Shown here piece by piece: positions 38,816 to 48,188 of a DNA stretch of 64,000 nt (the first letter of the stretch is position 1; each line of letters begins with the position of its first letter). The notes beneath the pieces are model-generated. The model searched no databases. It was given only the letters and a program-made list of their open reading frames with translations, and had not been told where the DNA came from. The stretch spans positions 222,018 through 286,017 of the forward strand of contig NZ_VRMG01000003.1 in assembly GCF_008040105.1 (NCBI RefSeq). Reading direction: 5' to 3'. The stretch comes from Lacisediminihabitans profunda (GTDB taxonomy: Bacteria > Actinomycetota > Actinomycetes > Actinomycetales > Microbacteriaceae). A program made the translations under genes and the position numbers.

Positions 38816-39658
38816 TCAGCGCGTGTCGGCGAGTAGCCGAAGGAGTCGAGCGGTCTCGAGAGCGATGGCGTCCCTCCCGCGACGCACGTACATCCGCGGG
38901 TCGACGCCCTCAGGGTCTTCATCGAGCGCTTGGCGAATCGACTTGGTGAACAGGCCATTCAGGTGCGTGGAGATGTTGACCTTGGTCATCCCGCTCGAAA
39001 CCGCCGCTCGAAGTTCCGAGTCGGGCAGTCCGGAGGAGCCGTGCAATACCAGTGGCACCGGGACGATTCCCGCGAGCGCGCGGATGAGATCATGGTCGAC
39101 GGCAGCCACGCGAGTCTGCATCGCGTGGGAGGTCCCGACGGCGACGGCCAACGCATCCACTCCCGTCTGAGCGACGAAGGCTGCCGCCTCGGAGGGATCG
39201 GTGCGGGCGCCGGGCGCGTGCACTCCGTCCTTTCCGCCGACTTCACCGAGTTCGGCCTCGATCGCGACGCCGCGAGCATGGCAGTATTCGGCCATCTCTC
39301 GCGTCGCCGTGACGTTGTCGCCGTAGGACATCTTCGACGCGTCGAACATGACACTGTGCACGCCGAGTTCGACTCCCTCGTAGATGAGTTCCGGGTTCTC
39401 GATGTGGTCGAGGTGCACGAGCACATCGACGGATGAGCGCCGGGCGATCTCCAAAGAAGCGAGCGTGATCGGGGCGAGACCCCCGTGATACGCGATGCAG
39501 TTTTCGCTGATCTGCAGGACGACGGGACTGGCTGCGCGCTCGGCGCCCGCGACGATGGCCTCGGCATGCTCCAGGAGCACGACATTGAATGCGCCGAGGC
39601 CGCGCCGATCCGATCGAGCCGCTCCGAGAAGCGCGACAAGGCTGACGTCTGTAATCAT
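38816..39658 (-). CDS. kbaY: Class II tagatose-1,6-bisphosphate / fructose-bisphosphate aldolase
   Basis: 280 aa, zinc aldolase of the KbaY/GatY/FbaA family. HLDH (catalytic Asp and zinc His), EAELGEVGG, AVGTSHAM and LVLHGSSGLPD mark the metal site and phosphate loop. It is the last gene of the five-gene operon, so cleavage of tagatose 1,6-bisphosphate to DHAP and glyceraldehyde 3-phosphate is the likely job; the context decides this, since the sequence alone cannot separate tagatose from fructose bisphosphate. ATG 39658 overlaps the kinase stop (ATGA); the longer frame upstream lies inside the kinase gene. Confidence 0.88.
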   Translation of the reverse strand: MITDVSLVALLGAARSDRRGLGAFNVVLLEHAEAIVAGAERAASPVVLQISENCIAYHGGLAPITLASLEIARRSSVDVLVHLDHIENPELIYEGVELGVHSVMFDASKMSYGDNVTATREMAEYCHARGVAIEAELGEVGGKDGVHAPGARTDPSEAAAFVAQTGVDALAVAVGTSHAMQTRVAAVDHDLIRALAGIVPVPLVLHGSSGLPDSELRAAVSSGMTKVNISTHLNGLFTKSIRQALDEDPEGVDPRMYVRRGRDAIALETARLLRLLADTR

Positions 39659-40581
39659 GCTTCTGCTCCATCGGTGTGGGTGTCTTTGCTGAGGAAGAGG
39701 TGGAAGGCATCGAGATCGACCTCGCCGGCGACAGGGCGAAGCACCGCCGACGCCCCGAGGGCCGCGGCCCACCGGAGTGCCTCGCCTATGGCGCGTCCGT
39801 CGATCAGGGCCGCAGCAAGGCCCGCCGTGGCCGCGTCCCCCGCCCCGGTCGGGCTTCCGGACACGCCACCGATGGCGTCCACCGTGTAGTCGCGGTCGCG
39901 GTCGCTCGCCGTGATGCCGTCAACCCCACGGGACACGACCACCAGGCGCGCGCCGAGGTCGAGGAGGGCGCGAATACCCGGTTCCGCGGCGGTTGCCCCG
40001 GTGGTATCGAGGAGTTCCTGCAGGTTCGGCTTCACTATCTCGGCGCCAGCACGGGCGCCGGCCAGCAGCGCGTCCCCCGTCGCATCGACCAACACCGGAA
40101 CACCCGCTCGGTGACCTTCGGCGACCCAACTCTCAACGAGAGTCGCGTCTGAGCGCTGAGGCAGCGATCCGGAAATTATCAGCATGGATGCTCCATCGAG
40201 CTGGCGGCGCAACTCGGTCGCGAGCATCCCCCACTCGGCCTGAGTCACGATGGGGCCGGGCTCGGAGAACACCGTGGGGTGCGCTTCATCGTCTGCAACG
40301 GTGACCGTGGTTCTCGTCTCCCCAGTGAGGGGGATGCTTGCCACCCGAAGCCCGAGGTCGTGGAGCGCAGCGAGCATCCACTCGCCGGATGCTCCGCCGA
40401 GAGGGAGTACCGAGACCGCCGGGAGACCGAGGGCATCGAGAACGCGTGCGACGTTTACACCCTTCCCGCCGGGCCGCCTGGTGGTCTCGAGAACGCGGTG
40501 CGTGTCGCCGACCGTCTGCCGTTGGACCCGATAGGTGACGTCGATAGCGGGGTTCGGCGTGACTACGACTATCCGAGCCAT
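39655..40581 (-). CDS. PfkB-family sugar-phosphate kinase (tagatose-6-phosphate kinase)
   Basis: 308 aa. Ribokinase-fold signatures GGKGVNVARVL (N-terminal, substrate and dimer loop) and SPTGAGDAATAGLAAAL with the catalytic Asp. Closest in plan to 1-phosphofructokinase and tagatose-6-phosphate kinase (LacC/FruK). Between deacetylase and aldolase genes, tagatose 6-phosphate is the expected substrate. ATG 40581 (MARIVVVTPNPAIDVTY) is chosen because it gives the family start; it overlaps the deacetylase gene by 13 bp. Confidence 0.88.
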   Translation of the reverse strand: MARIVVVTPNPAIDVTYRVQRQTVGDTHRVLETTRRPGGKGVNVARVLDALGLPAVSVLPLGGASGEWMLAALHDLGLRVASIPLTGETRTTVTVADDEAHPTVFSEPGPIVTQAEWGMLATELRRQLDGASMLIISGSLPQRSDATLVESWVAEGHRAGVPVLVDATGDALLAGARAGAEIVKPNLQELLDTTGATAAEPGIRALLDLGARLVVVSRGVDGITASDRDRDYTVDAIGGVSGSPTGAGDAATAGLAAALIDGRAIGEALRWAAALGASAVLRPVAGEVDLDAFHLFLSKDTHTDGAEA

Positions 40582-41732
40582 GAGCCGCCCCGCATGACTC
40601 GTGAGACACGTGCGGACAATCCACTTTCGTCCTCGCTCGCCACATCGAGCACCACGAGGTTCGCGCTGGCGCCCGGTTGGATTCCGGACTGCCCCAATGC
40701 GATGGCCCGTGACGCAGCCGTCGATGTCAGTCGCACCGCCTCGGACACCGTCATTCCGGGAAACGAGAGAACACGGTCGAAGCCGTCCGCCAACGTCGTG
40801 GTGCTTCCGGCGAGCGACGTGCCGTCCGCGAGCATCGCCACGCCGCCGGTGACCCGAACAGCGGATCCGCCGATCTCGAAGTCTCCGTCCCCGCATCCCG
40901 TCGCCGACATGGCGTCGGACACGAGCGCCAGTCGGTTCGGCGCGGATCGGCGCGCGACTTCCGCGGCTTCAGCCCCGACATGGTGGCCGTCGAGTATCAG
41001 TTCGATCGTGACCCTGTCATCGACGAGGGCAACGCCGACCAGCCCGGGAGCACGGTGGTGCAGCGGGCGCATCCCGTTGAAGAGATGCGTGACGACGCTC
41101 GCGCCCCAGCCGAAAGCTTCCCGCGCGGTTTCCGCGTCGCAATCGGTGTGGCCGAGTGCCACAGTGACACCGTTGGACACGAGCCAACGTACCGTCGCTT
41201 CCGCCCCGGCGAGTTCCGGCGCAATCGTCACCATTCGAACGGCTCCGGCGCCGGCGCCCACCAGACGCGCGATTTCGCCCATGCTCGGCGATCGAAGCAT
41301 CGCTTGGTCGTGCGCGCCACGCCGCTGCGGCGAGAGGTAGGGCCCCTCCAAGTGGATTCCGGCGAGCGTTCCGTTCTCCACCAGCGGTCGAAGCGTTCGG
41401 ATGCTTTGTTCGAGAGAGTCGAGCGGCGCGGAGGCGAGGGATGCCACGAGACTCGTCGTGCCGCGTGTGGCGTGAAAACCGGCGATGCGACGTGCGGAGT
41501 CTTCGTCTGCCGATCCGAAGTCGAACCCGCCCGCGCCGTGAGCATGAATGTCGACGAAGCCGGGGATCACCGTGCCCGTCACGTGCTCGGCGTCGAGGTC
41601 GCTCCGTTCGCCAGGCGGCTCACCCTCGCCGCAATCGAGGATGCGGCCGTCGCTGATGGCGATCCAGCCGGGAGTCCAGGCGGACTGTCCGGTGACAATT
41701 CGATCCGCTCTCACAATGCGAGTGGCGTTCAT
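40569..41732 (-). CDS. N-acetylgalactosamine/glucosamine-6-phosphate deacetylase
   Basis: 387 aa amidohydrolase. Metal motifs PGFVDIHAHGAGGFDF (HxH), HLEGPYLSP (Glu ligand), LGHTDCDA and HLFNGM, and the catalytic Asp in LVSDAM. It removes acetate from hexosamine 6-phosphate. NagA and AgaA are paralogous and not separable here; the operon suggests the AgaA (galactosamine) role. ATG 41732 overlaps the ROK kinase stop (ATGA). Confidence 0.9.
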   Translation of the reverse strand: MNATRIVRADRIVTGQSAWTPGWIAISDGRILDCGEGEPPGERSDLDAEHVTGTVIPGFVDIHAHGAGGFDFGSADEDSARRIAGFHATRGTTSLVASLASAPLDSLEQSIRTLRPLVENGTLAGIHLEGPYLSPQRRGAHDQAMLRSPSMGEIARLVGAGAGAVRMVTIAPELAGAEATVRWLVSNGVTVALGHTDCDAETAREAFGWGASVVTHLFNGMRPLHHRAPGLVGVALVDDRVTIELILDGHHVGAEAAEVARRSAPNRLALVSDAMSATGCGDGDFEIGGSAVRVTGGVAMLADGTSLAGSTTTLADGFDRVLSFPGMTVSEAVRLTSTAASRAIALGQSGIQPGASANLVVLDVASEDESGLSARVSRVMRGGSWLG

Positions 41733-42616
41733 GGCAGATCGCCGGCCGCGAGCAAGCGCCGCGCCAGATATGTCGCACCGATCATGGCTGCCGCGTCTCC
41801 GTGAACTGCCCGAGCAATCACTGGCGGACGGGTAGGCGGCAGTCGTGCGGCGAACTCGCGCTCGAGCGGATCGAGGAGCAGGCCGCCCGCCTCGGTCAAC
41901 CCTCCGCCGAGCACGAACATGTCCGGAGCGGCGACCGCGAAGATCCACGCCATGGCCTCGGCGAGCACCGCGACGCCGTCGTTCCAAATGGAGGTGGCTC
42001 TTGCGTCGCCTCGCAACACCAATTCGGCGACGGCGAGGGCGCTCGCCTCGCCCGCGCGTTGCGCCATGCCGCCGGCTGATGCGATCTCTTCGACACGGTG
42101 CCCCGTGTGCGGCCCGGACGAGATGACAACCTGGCCGATTTCCCCAGCCCAGCCGCCGGAACTCATGACGAACCCCTCGACGATGAGGGCGCTGGCGAGT
42201 CCCGTGCCGATCGGGATGAACGCGACCGTGCCCGCGACGCCAGCGGCCGCACCGGTCAGGCACTCTGCCAGGGCGCCAGCGCGCACGTCCTGCCCGAAAG
42301 CGAGCGGGACGTCGATGTGTGATTGCACGATGTCTCGGACTGGCACGTCCAGCCAGCCGAGGTTGACCGCTCGGATACAGACACCGGATCGCTCGTCGAC
42401 TATGCCGGGAACGACGAGGCCGACGGCTTCGACGGCGCGTTCACCACGAGCCACCTCGAGCATCCCTCGAATGACCGCTGCCGTGCGCTCCCCCGACGAG
42501 TCCCCAATCGGGGTCGGCTCGCGCCACTCCCCGCAGGTGATCCCGGCGGCGTCCGCAAGTCGAGCCTTGATGCTCGTGCCGCCAACGTCGATTCCGAGGA
42601 CAGCGGAAGAGATCAC
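41729..42616 (-). CDS. ROK-family sugar kinase (N-acetylhexosamine kinase)
   Basis: 295 aa without a DNA-binding domain. ATP site VLGIDVGGTSIKARL and IPIGTGLASALI. The usual ROK zinc motif C-x-C-G-x-x-G-C is missing: the region reads GEIGQVVISSGPHTGHRVEE. Placed before the deacetylase gene, it most likely phosphorylates GalNAc at C6 (AgaK role), which implies non-PTS uptake. GTG 42616 overlaps the isomerase stop (GTGA). Confidence 0.85.
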   Translation of the reverse strand: MISSAVLGIDVGGTSIKARLADAAGITCGEWREPTPIGDSSGERTAAVIRGMLEVARGERAVEAVGLVVPGIVDERSGVCIRAVNLGWLDVPVRDIVQSHIDVPLAFGQDVRAGALAECLTGAAAGVAGTVAFIPIGTGLASALIVEGFVMSSGGWAGEIGQVVISSGPHTGHRVEEIASAGGMAQRAGEASALAVAELVLRGDARATSIWNDGVAVLAEAMAWIFAVAAPDMFVLGGGLTEAGGLLLDPLEREFAARLPPTRPPVIARAVHGDAAAMIGATYLARRLLAAGDLP

Positions 42617-43494
42617 GGTGTCAGGATCACCGAGCGAGTCAGGGCACGCGGGTTATCGGGGTCGAGCCCGCGCCGATGGGCCAAAGCTACAGCGAATCTC
42701 TGCGCGACCACGAGTCCGGCGAGCGGGTCCAGGTCGTGCTGCACAAAGGTGGCGCCTGTTCGGGCGACTTCCTCCGAGAGCCCCTCCGGTGCTGGTCCCA
42801 GCGACCACACCAGTCGACCGGGCTGAGCGATGGCAATCGGACCATGGCGGTAGTCCATCGCCGGGTACGACTCAGCCCAGAACTGTGCGGCCTCACGCGT
42901 CTTGAGCGCAGCCTCAAAGGCGAGTCCGATCGCGGACCCCAGTCCCACGAACGTGACCTGGTCGGCCTCGACGAGGTCGTCGATCGAGACCAGAAGAGCC
43001 CGCTCAGCCTGCACCGCGAGCGCTTCGATATCGTGGCCAAGATTCGCCCGCAAAAGCGCGAGCGTCGTGGTCGCGAAGCGCGTCTGGACCACCGAACGCT
43101 CGTCGGCGAAGGGAAGCACGACCACGTGGTCCGCCTGCTCCCCGGCGGGGGAAGCCTCGACCGCCGTGATCAGCACAGTGGTCGTCGCGGTGAGAGCAGA
43201 AAGCAGATTGACAACTTCGGTTGTCGTACCAGACCGGGAAATGGCGACGACCCGGTCGTATGATCGATCGGCTGGATACTCGGAGCCGGCAAACGCGTCG
43301 GTGATTCCGTGCCCGGCCTGCTCGCGCAGAACGGCGTAACTCATCGCCATGAACCAACTGGTGCCACAGCCCACGGCGGCTACCCGTTCCCCCTTCTGGG
43401 GCAGCATCTCCGCGAACGTCGGTGCAAGCTGCGCGACTGCACGCCACGTGGCGGGTTGCGACGTCAACTCCGTTGCGACAAAGGTGTCTGACAT
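42613..43494 (-). CDS. agaS: SIS-domain aminosugar-phosphate isomerase/deaminase (AgaS-like)
   Basis: 293 aa with two SIS domains. AVGCGTSWFMAMSYAV and VAISRSGTTTEVVNLLSAL are the phosphosugar-binding loops; a second SIS half starts VTFVGLGSAIGLAFEAALKTRE. It resembles the isomerase half of GlmS but lacks the glutaminase. In this operon it should convert galactosamine 6-phosphate to tagatose 6-phosphate and ammonia. First gene of the operon, divergent from the DeoR-type regulator. Confidence 0.85.
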   Translation of the reverse strand: MSDTFVATELTSQPATWRAVAQLAPTFAEMLPQKGERVAAVGCGTSWFMAMSYAVLREQAGHGITDAFAGSEYPADRSYDRVVAISRSGTTTEVVNLLSALTATTTVLITAVEASPAGEQADHVVVLPFADERSVVQTRFATTTLALLRANLGHDIEALAVQAERALLVSIDDLVEADQVTFVGLGSAIGLAFEAALKTREAAQFWAESYPAMDYRHGPIAIAQPGRLVWSLGPAPEGLSEEVARTGATFVQHDLDPLAGLVVAQRFAVALAHRRGLDPDNPRALTRSVILTP

Positions 43495-43661
43495 TGAGGC
43501 CTTTCGATTGCGTAGTCCCGGCGATGATCAGCGCAGAGGAAATGCAAGATCATTTTTGATTAACATTAGCCTAAAACGTCAAAGTCAGTCAGAGAACTTT
43601 GGGAGAAGCCACCCTAAGATGGGCACAGAAGGCACCTAGAGAGAAACGTGAGCCGAGAGTC
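43495..43661. promoter_or_regulatory. Divergent control region of the GalNAc operon and its regulator
   Basis: An AT-rich stretch (about 43545-43590), unusual for this DNA, contains ATCATTTTTGATTAA and AAAACGTCAAAG. On the minus strand a TTGACG -35-like hexamer is at 43577-43582, pointing to the isomerase gene. DeoR-type repressors usually bind such regions, but I could not define a convincing operator. Confidence 0.45.
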
Positions 43662-44450
43662 ATGACGCAGCAACAGCGATTGAACGCCTTGCTGGAACTT
43701 GTGAGCGACCGCGGGAACGTCACGATCTCCGAGATCAGCGACGCGCTCGAGGTTTCGGCCGCAACGGCTCGCCGCGACCTCACGATGCTCGCGGAACAGC
43801 GACTCGTCACACGCACACATGGCGGGGCATCTGCCCTCGGCACCGGCTATGAGCTGCCACTGCAGTACAAGATCGCACGTCAGGCCGAAGCGAAAGTCGC
43901 GATTGCGCGAGCTGCCGCCGACCTTGTGTCACCCGGCGACACGGTGGGGCTCAATGGCGGAACAACGACAAGCGAGGTCGCTCGAACCCTTGGCCGCAGT
44001 GAGCGCTTCACTCGCGATGACGGTGATTTCGGCATCACGATCGTTACCAACGCGCTGAACATCGCTTTTGAACTCTCGGTGCGACCGCACGTGAAAATAG
44101 TGGTTACTGGCGGTATCGCTCGACGGCAGTCCTACGAGTTGGTCGGCTCCCTGGTGTCGAACACCCTTTCCGAGGTTGTTCTCGACGTGGCCATTCTCGG
44201 AGTCGACGGGCTCAGCGCCCAATACGGTGCGACCACCCTGCACGAAGGCGAGGCGGACGTGAGCCGTCAGTTCGCCAAGGTGGCCAAGCGGGTCGTGGTG
44301 GTTGCGGATTCGACCAAGATGATGAAATCGACATTCGCGCGGATCTGTCCCCTTGACCAGATCGACATCCTCGTGACTGATGCCCCCCTCGCCCCTGCTT
44401 TTGCCGAGGACCTCGCGGCGGCGTCCGTACGGGTCATCGTCGCGCAGTAG
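43662..44450 (+). CDS. DeoR-family transcriptional regulator (AgaR-like)
   Basis: 262 aa. HTH (RLNALLELVSDRGNVTISEISDALEVSAATARRDL, quoted in part from residues 5-40) with the family signature RTHGGA, followed by a sugar-phosphate-sensing DeoRC domain (GLNGGTTTSEVART; VVVADSTKMMKSTFARI). ATG 43662 starts the family N-terminus. Divergent position to the GalNAc operon suggests it represses that operon until a pathway sugar phosphate appears. Confidence 0.88.
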   Translation: MTQQQRLNALLELVSDRGNVTISEISDALEVSAATARRDLTMLAEQRLVTRTHGGASALGTGYELPLQYKIARQAEAKVAIARAAADLVSPGDTVGLNGGTTTSEVARTLGRSERFTRDDGDFGITIVTNALNIAFELSVRPHVKIVVTGGIARRQSYELVGSLVSNTLSEVVLDVAILGVDGLSAQYGATTLHEGEADVSRQFAKVAKRVVVVADSTKMMKSTFARICPLDQIDILVTDAPLAPAFAEDLAAASVRVIVAQ

Positions 44451-44672
44451 CAGACCGGCGTCCCGGCACGATCTCAACCCGCAGCTTCAGCGCGCCTCGC
44501 GCTCATCGAGCGCGCCGCGGGCCATTCGGAGAGCGCGGTGTTTCGGCCGTGTAAACACTCACCGCCGTTCTTCCAATCCGGTTCCGATCACCGGAAAGAT
44601 CCCCTATTGTCATTTCATGATTGATTTGGCATCATATAGATCAAGATCACGCAAAGAAGCGAGCGCCGAAGC

Positions 44673-45887
44673 ATGACGATTCACCCAACGCGAGTCTCGG
44701 TCGAAGCACCGCTTCGGATCGGGGTCATCGGTGTGGGACAGCGCGCGACGATCGCCTTGCACGTACGGGCGGCCGCGACTGACGCCACACTCGTCGCTGC
44801 CGCCGACACGACCGACGATGGGCGCCGCCGCGCCGCGCAGCTCTTCGGCAGTGACGTGGCCGTTTACGCTTCGCACGCCGACCTCATTGCTCACGGCAAG
44901 ATCGACGCCGCCATCGTGACGACCCCCGACTGGACTCACGCGGCGATCGCGATCGATCTGCTTCGTGCCGGCATCGCCGTGTATCTCGAGAAGCCGATGG
45001 CCATCTCGCTCGAAGACAGCGACTCCATCCTCACCGCGGCCTATGAGACGCGAACGCCGTTATACGTCGGCCACAATTTCAGGCATTCAGCTGTCGTGAG
45101 GCTCATGCGCGAGATCATCGAGCGCGGTGAGATCGGGCGGGTCAAAGCGGTCTGGTGCCGACACTTCGTCGGAAACGGCGGCGACTACTACTTCAAGGAC
45201 TGGCACGCCGACAGGAGGCGGGTCAACTCGCTCTTGCTCCAGAAGGCGAGCCACGACATCGACGTCATCCACCTGCTCGGAGGCGGCTACACACGTCGGG
45301 TCGTAGGGATGGGCGCGCTCATGGTCTACGGCGATATCGCCGACCGCCGGGATCGTACGGGCGAAACGATGTCGGACTGGTTCTCGTTCGGCAACTGGCC
45401 GCCGGCGAGCCAGACCGGGTTGAATCCCGTCGTTGATGTCGAAGATGTGTCGATGATGATGATGACGCTCGACAATGGCGTCCTCGCCAGCTACGAACAG
45501 TGTCACTTCACCCCGGACTACTGGCGCAACTACACCGTCATCGGCACGGAAGGCAGGCTCGAGAACCTCGGCGACACGGGCGGCGGTGTGGTGAAGGTGT
45601 GGAACACCCGCGGGGAATGGCGAGAGGCGGGGGACCGCGAGTATCCCATCACGGGGGTCGAGAGCGGGCACGCCGATGCGGACTTCCTCACCATGAGCGA
45701 GTTCCTCGCCCATGTCGCCACCGGTCGCCGTACCGCGCTTTCCCCCGTCGCCGCGCGCCAGGCGGTTGCCGCCGGCGCGCTGGCGACGTCCTCACTTCGG
45801 GCGGGTTCCACCCCGTTCGATGTTCCACAGCTCGACCCGAAAATCACTGCCTATTTCGAATCACAAACCGATGCTGCCAGCCGGTAG
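44673..45887 (+). CDS. Gfo/Idh/MocA-family NAD(P)-dependent oxidoreductase
   Basis: 404 aa. Rossmann start LRIGVIGVGQRATIALHV, the family EKP motif (VYLEKPMAI, about residue 110), and SHDIDVIHLLGG with the likely catalytic His. Members oxidise sugars or inositols; GH109 alpha-N-acetylgalactosaminidases belong to the same superfamily and use NAD in hydrolysis. Its place between the GalNAc regulator and a sugar importer makes either role possible; I cannot decide. It lies 22 bp before the binding-protein gene, so they likely share a transcript. Confidence 0.85.
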   Translation: MTIHPTRVSVEAPLRIGVIGVGQRATIALHVRAAATDATLVAAADTTDDGRRRAAQLFGSDVAVYASHADLIAHGKIDAAIVTTPDWTHAAIAIDLLRAGIAVYLEKPMAISLEDSDSILTAAYETRTPLYVGHNFRHSAVVRLMREIIERGEIGRVKAVWCRHFVGNGGDYYFKDWHADRRRVNSLLLQKASHDIDVIHLLGGGYTRRVVGMGALMVYGDIADRRDRTGETMSDWFSFGNWPPASQTGLNPVVDVEDVSMMMMTLDNGVLASYEQCHFTPDYWRNYTVIGTEGRLENLGDTGGGVVKVWNTRGEWREAGDREYPITGVESGHADADFLTMSEFLAHVATGRRTALSPVAARQAVAAGALATSSLRAGSTPFDVPQLDPKITAYFESQTDAASR

Positions 45888-45909
45888 CGCCCCTCGAAAG
45901 GACACAGCA

Positions 45910-47238
45910 ATGCAAATTCTCTCTTCCGGTGGCAGAGCCACACGGCGTCGACTGCTTCTCGGGTTCATGGGCGTTCTCGGCACGGCCGCGCTCGTCGCCG
46001 GCTGCAGCGCGAACTCGGGCTCGAGCACCACCACGGCAAGCAGTTCATACACGGCTCCAGACAAGAACCTGTCTGCCAACATCACCTACGCGCTCTGGGA
46101 CCAGACTCAGAAGAAGGCGATCGACGCGAACATCGTCGAATTCAACAAGGCCTACCCGAAGATCAAGGTCAACGTCGATGTCACGCCCTGGACGGACTAC
46201 TGGACGAAGTTGCAAACTGAGGCATCCAGCAACACGCTCCCCGACCTGTTCTGGTTGAATGGCCCCAACTTCCAGCTCTATGCGAGCAACGGCAAGGTCG
46301 AACCGATCACGTCCGTGGTCAAGGCTGGAGCCATCGATCCCGCCAACTATCCGAAGGCTCTCGACGCGCTCTACACGCTGAATGGCGTTGAATACGGAGT
46401 GCCGAAAGACTTCGACACGATTGGTCTTTGGTACAACAAGGATCTGTTCCAGAAGGCGGGGGTGTCTGTGCCGACGAGCAGTTGGACGTGGGCGGATTTC
46501 AATACCGCAGCCAGCACGATCTCACAGAAGCTATCGAAGGATGGCATCTACGGTGCGGTCGCGGGCATGGATGGGCAGACCACCTACTACAACACGATCT
46601 TCCAGGCAGGCGGGAGCGTGCTCGCCTCGGACGGCAAGAAGTCCGGGTACGACAGTGCCGCAACGCAGAAGGGAATCCAGTTCTGGACCGATCTGATTGC
46701 CTCGAAGGGCTCTCCGACCATGCAGCAGCTCACTGATACAGCGGCAGACCAGTGGTTCGTCTCCGGCAAGGCCGCGATGTACTGGGGTGGTGACTGGGCG
46801 AGGTCGGAAATTGCGGCTTCCCCGATCGCCTCGAGCGTCAACGTGGCACCGTTGCCCGCCGGCGAGAAGAAGGCAACCGTCATCCACGGTGTATCGAATG
46901 TCGTCGCGGCAGCGGGAAAGCACAAGCAGGCCGCTCAGGCGCTTCAGGTGTTCCTCGCCAGCAAGAAGGCGCAACAGCAGCAGGGAGACATGGGCGCGAT
47001 CATCCCGGCATTCAACGGCACCCAGGCAGCCTTCGCGAAGTCGCTCCCGGGCGTCGACCTCCAGGTCTTCCTTGATGAACTCGTCTATGCCCAGCCGTTG
47101 CCAACGTCGAAGAACACCGCGGCATGGAACGCGTTCGAGGCGGCCCTGTTGCCCGACGCGTTCTCCGGCAGCAAGCCCGTTGCGGCAACCCTGAAGGATC
47201 TCGCCACCCAGATGAACGGCGCACTGGCAAAGGAATGA
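45910..47238 (+). CDS. ABC sugar-binding lipoprotein
   Basis: 442 aa family-1 solute-binding protein. The signal has a twin-arginine-like ATRRRLLLGF, a hydrophobic stretch, and lipobox VAGC with Cys32. ATG 45910 follows GAAAGGA with good spacing and begins directly at the signal. The mature part is typical (DLFWLNGPNFQLYASNGKV; GVPKDFDTIGLWYNKDLF). First transporter gene of the three-gene importer next to the GalNAc cluster, so amino-sugar oligosaccharides are plausible cargo. Confidence 0.92.
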   Translation: MQILSSGGRATRRRLLLGFMGVLGTAALVAGCSANSGSSTTTASSSYTAPDKNLSANITYALWDQTQKKAIDANIVEFNKAYPKIKVNVDVTPWTDYWTKLQTEASSNTLPDLFWLNGPNFQLYASNGKVEPITSVVKAGAIDPANYPKALDALYTLNGVEYGVPKDFDTIGLWYNKDLFQKAGVSVPTSSWTWADFNTAASTISQKLSKDGIYGAVAGMDGQTTYYNTIFQAGGSVLASDGKKSGYDSAATQKGIQFWTDLIASKGSPTMQQLTDTAADQWFVSGKAAMYWGGDWARSEIAASPIASSVNVAPLPAGEKKATVIHGVSNVVAAAGKHKQAAQALQVFLASKKAQQQQGDMGAIIPAFNGTQAAFAKSLPGVDLQVFLDELVYAQPLPTSKNTAAWNAFEAALLPDAFSGSKPVAATLKDLATQMNGALAKE

Positions 47239-48188
47239 CGATCAAACTCTCACCCAGCCGTTCCGTCCCGTCGATCGCTGCCCCCGGCACGCGCTCTCGG
47301 CGGGGCGGGGCGGCTGCCCGCCGCGACGGTATCTGGCCGTGGGTATTCGTGCTGCCGCTCCTGGCCGGCGTCGGTCTCTTCTACATCTGGCCGATCCTGC
47401 AGACCGCGTACTTCTCCTTCACCACCTGGGGAGTGTTCGGCGGGGCGACCTGGAGCGGACTCAACAACTATCTGCGATTGCTCGCCGACCCCCAGCTCTA
47501 CACGGCCCTCGCCAACACGCTCATCTATACCGGCATCGTGCTCCTCGGCGTTCCGTTGGCGGTCTGGCTCGCCAGTCTGATCAACACCCCTGGGCTCCGA
47601 TTTGCGAGCTTCTACCGCGTGCTCTTCTTTCTTCCCTACGTCGCGATGCCGACCGCTGTTGCGCTCGTCTGGCGCATCATCTTCAACGGCGACTTCGGTA
47701 TCCTCAATCACGCACTGTCCATCTTCGGCATCCGCGGACCGTTCTGGATCAGCACCCCAGGCTTCGCCCTGGTGGCCGTCGCCGTCGTCGGCCTCTGGTC
47801 TTCTCTGGGATTCGCGATGATCATCCTCGGCGCGGGGCTCAAGAACATCCCGCCCGAACTCTACGAGGCATCCGAGCTCGACGGGGCCTCCCGGGCCCGG
47901 CAGTTCCGGTCCGTGACGGTGCCGCTTCTCACCCCGAGCATCTTCTTCGTGCTCATCATCACGATCATCTCGAGCTTCCAACTGTTCGATCTGTTGTACG
48001 CCCTACTGGGGAGCAAGAACCCGGTCATGCCCAAGACGATGTCTTTGGTCTTCTACTTCTACAGCCAGGGCTTCGTCAGCAATGACAAGGGCTACGCGGC
48101 CGCCATCGCAATGTTCATCTTCCTGCTCATCGGCATCGTGACCGTATGGCAATTCAGACTGCAGAGGCGATGGGTCAACAATGACTAG
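47235..48188 (+). CDS. ABC sugar transporter permease (UgpA type)
   Basis: 317 aa, about six membrane helices. EAA loop YEASELDGASRARQFRSVTVP. ATG 47235 overlaps the binding-protein stop (ATGA); the longer frame upstream lies within that gene. It partners with the permease that follows. Confidence 0.92.
   Translation: MTIKLSPSRSVPSIAAPGTRSRRGGAAARRDGIWPWVFVLPLLAGVGLFYIWPILQTAYFSFTTWGVFGGATWSGLNNYLRLLADPQLYTALANTLIYTGIVLLGVPLAVWLASLINTPGLRFASFYRVLFFLPYVAMPTAVALVWRIIFNGDFGILNHALSIFGIRGPFWISTPGFALVAVAVVGLWSSLGFAMIILGAGLKNIPPELYEASELDGASRARQFRSVTVPLLTPSIFFVLIITIISSFQLFDLLYALLGSKNPVMPKTMSLVFYFYSQGFVSNDKGYAAAIAMFIFLLIGIVTVWQFRLQRRWVNND

Noticed and set aside
44600..44672. DeoR operator before the Gfo/Idh/MocA gene matching the divergent region
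   Set aside because: Both regions are AT-rich with GAT and TTT runs, but I found no shared motif with consistent spacing.
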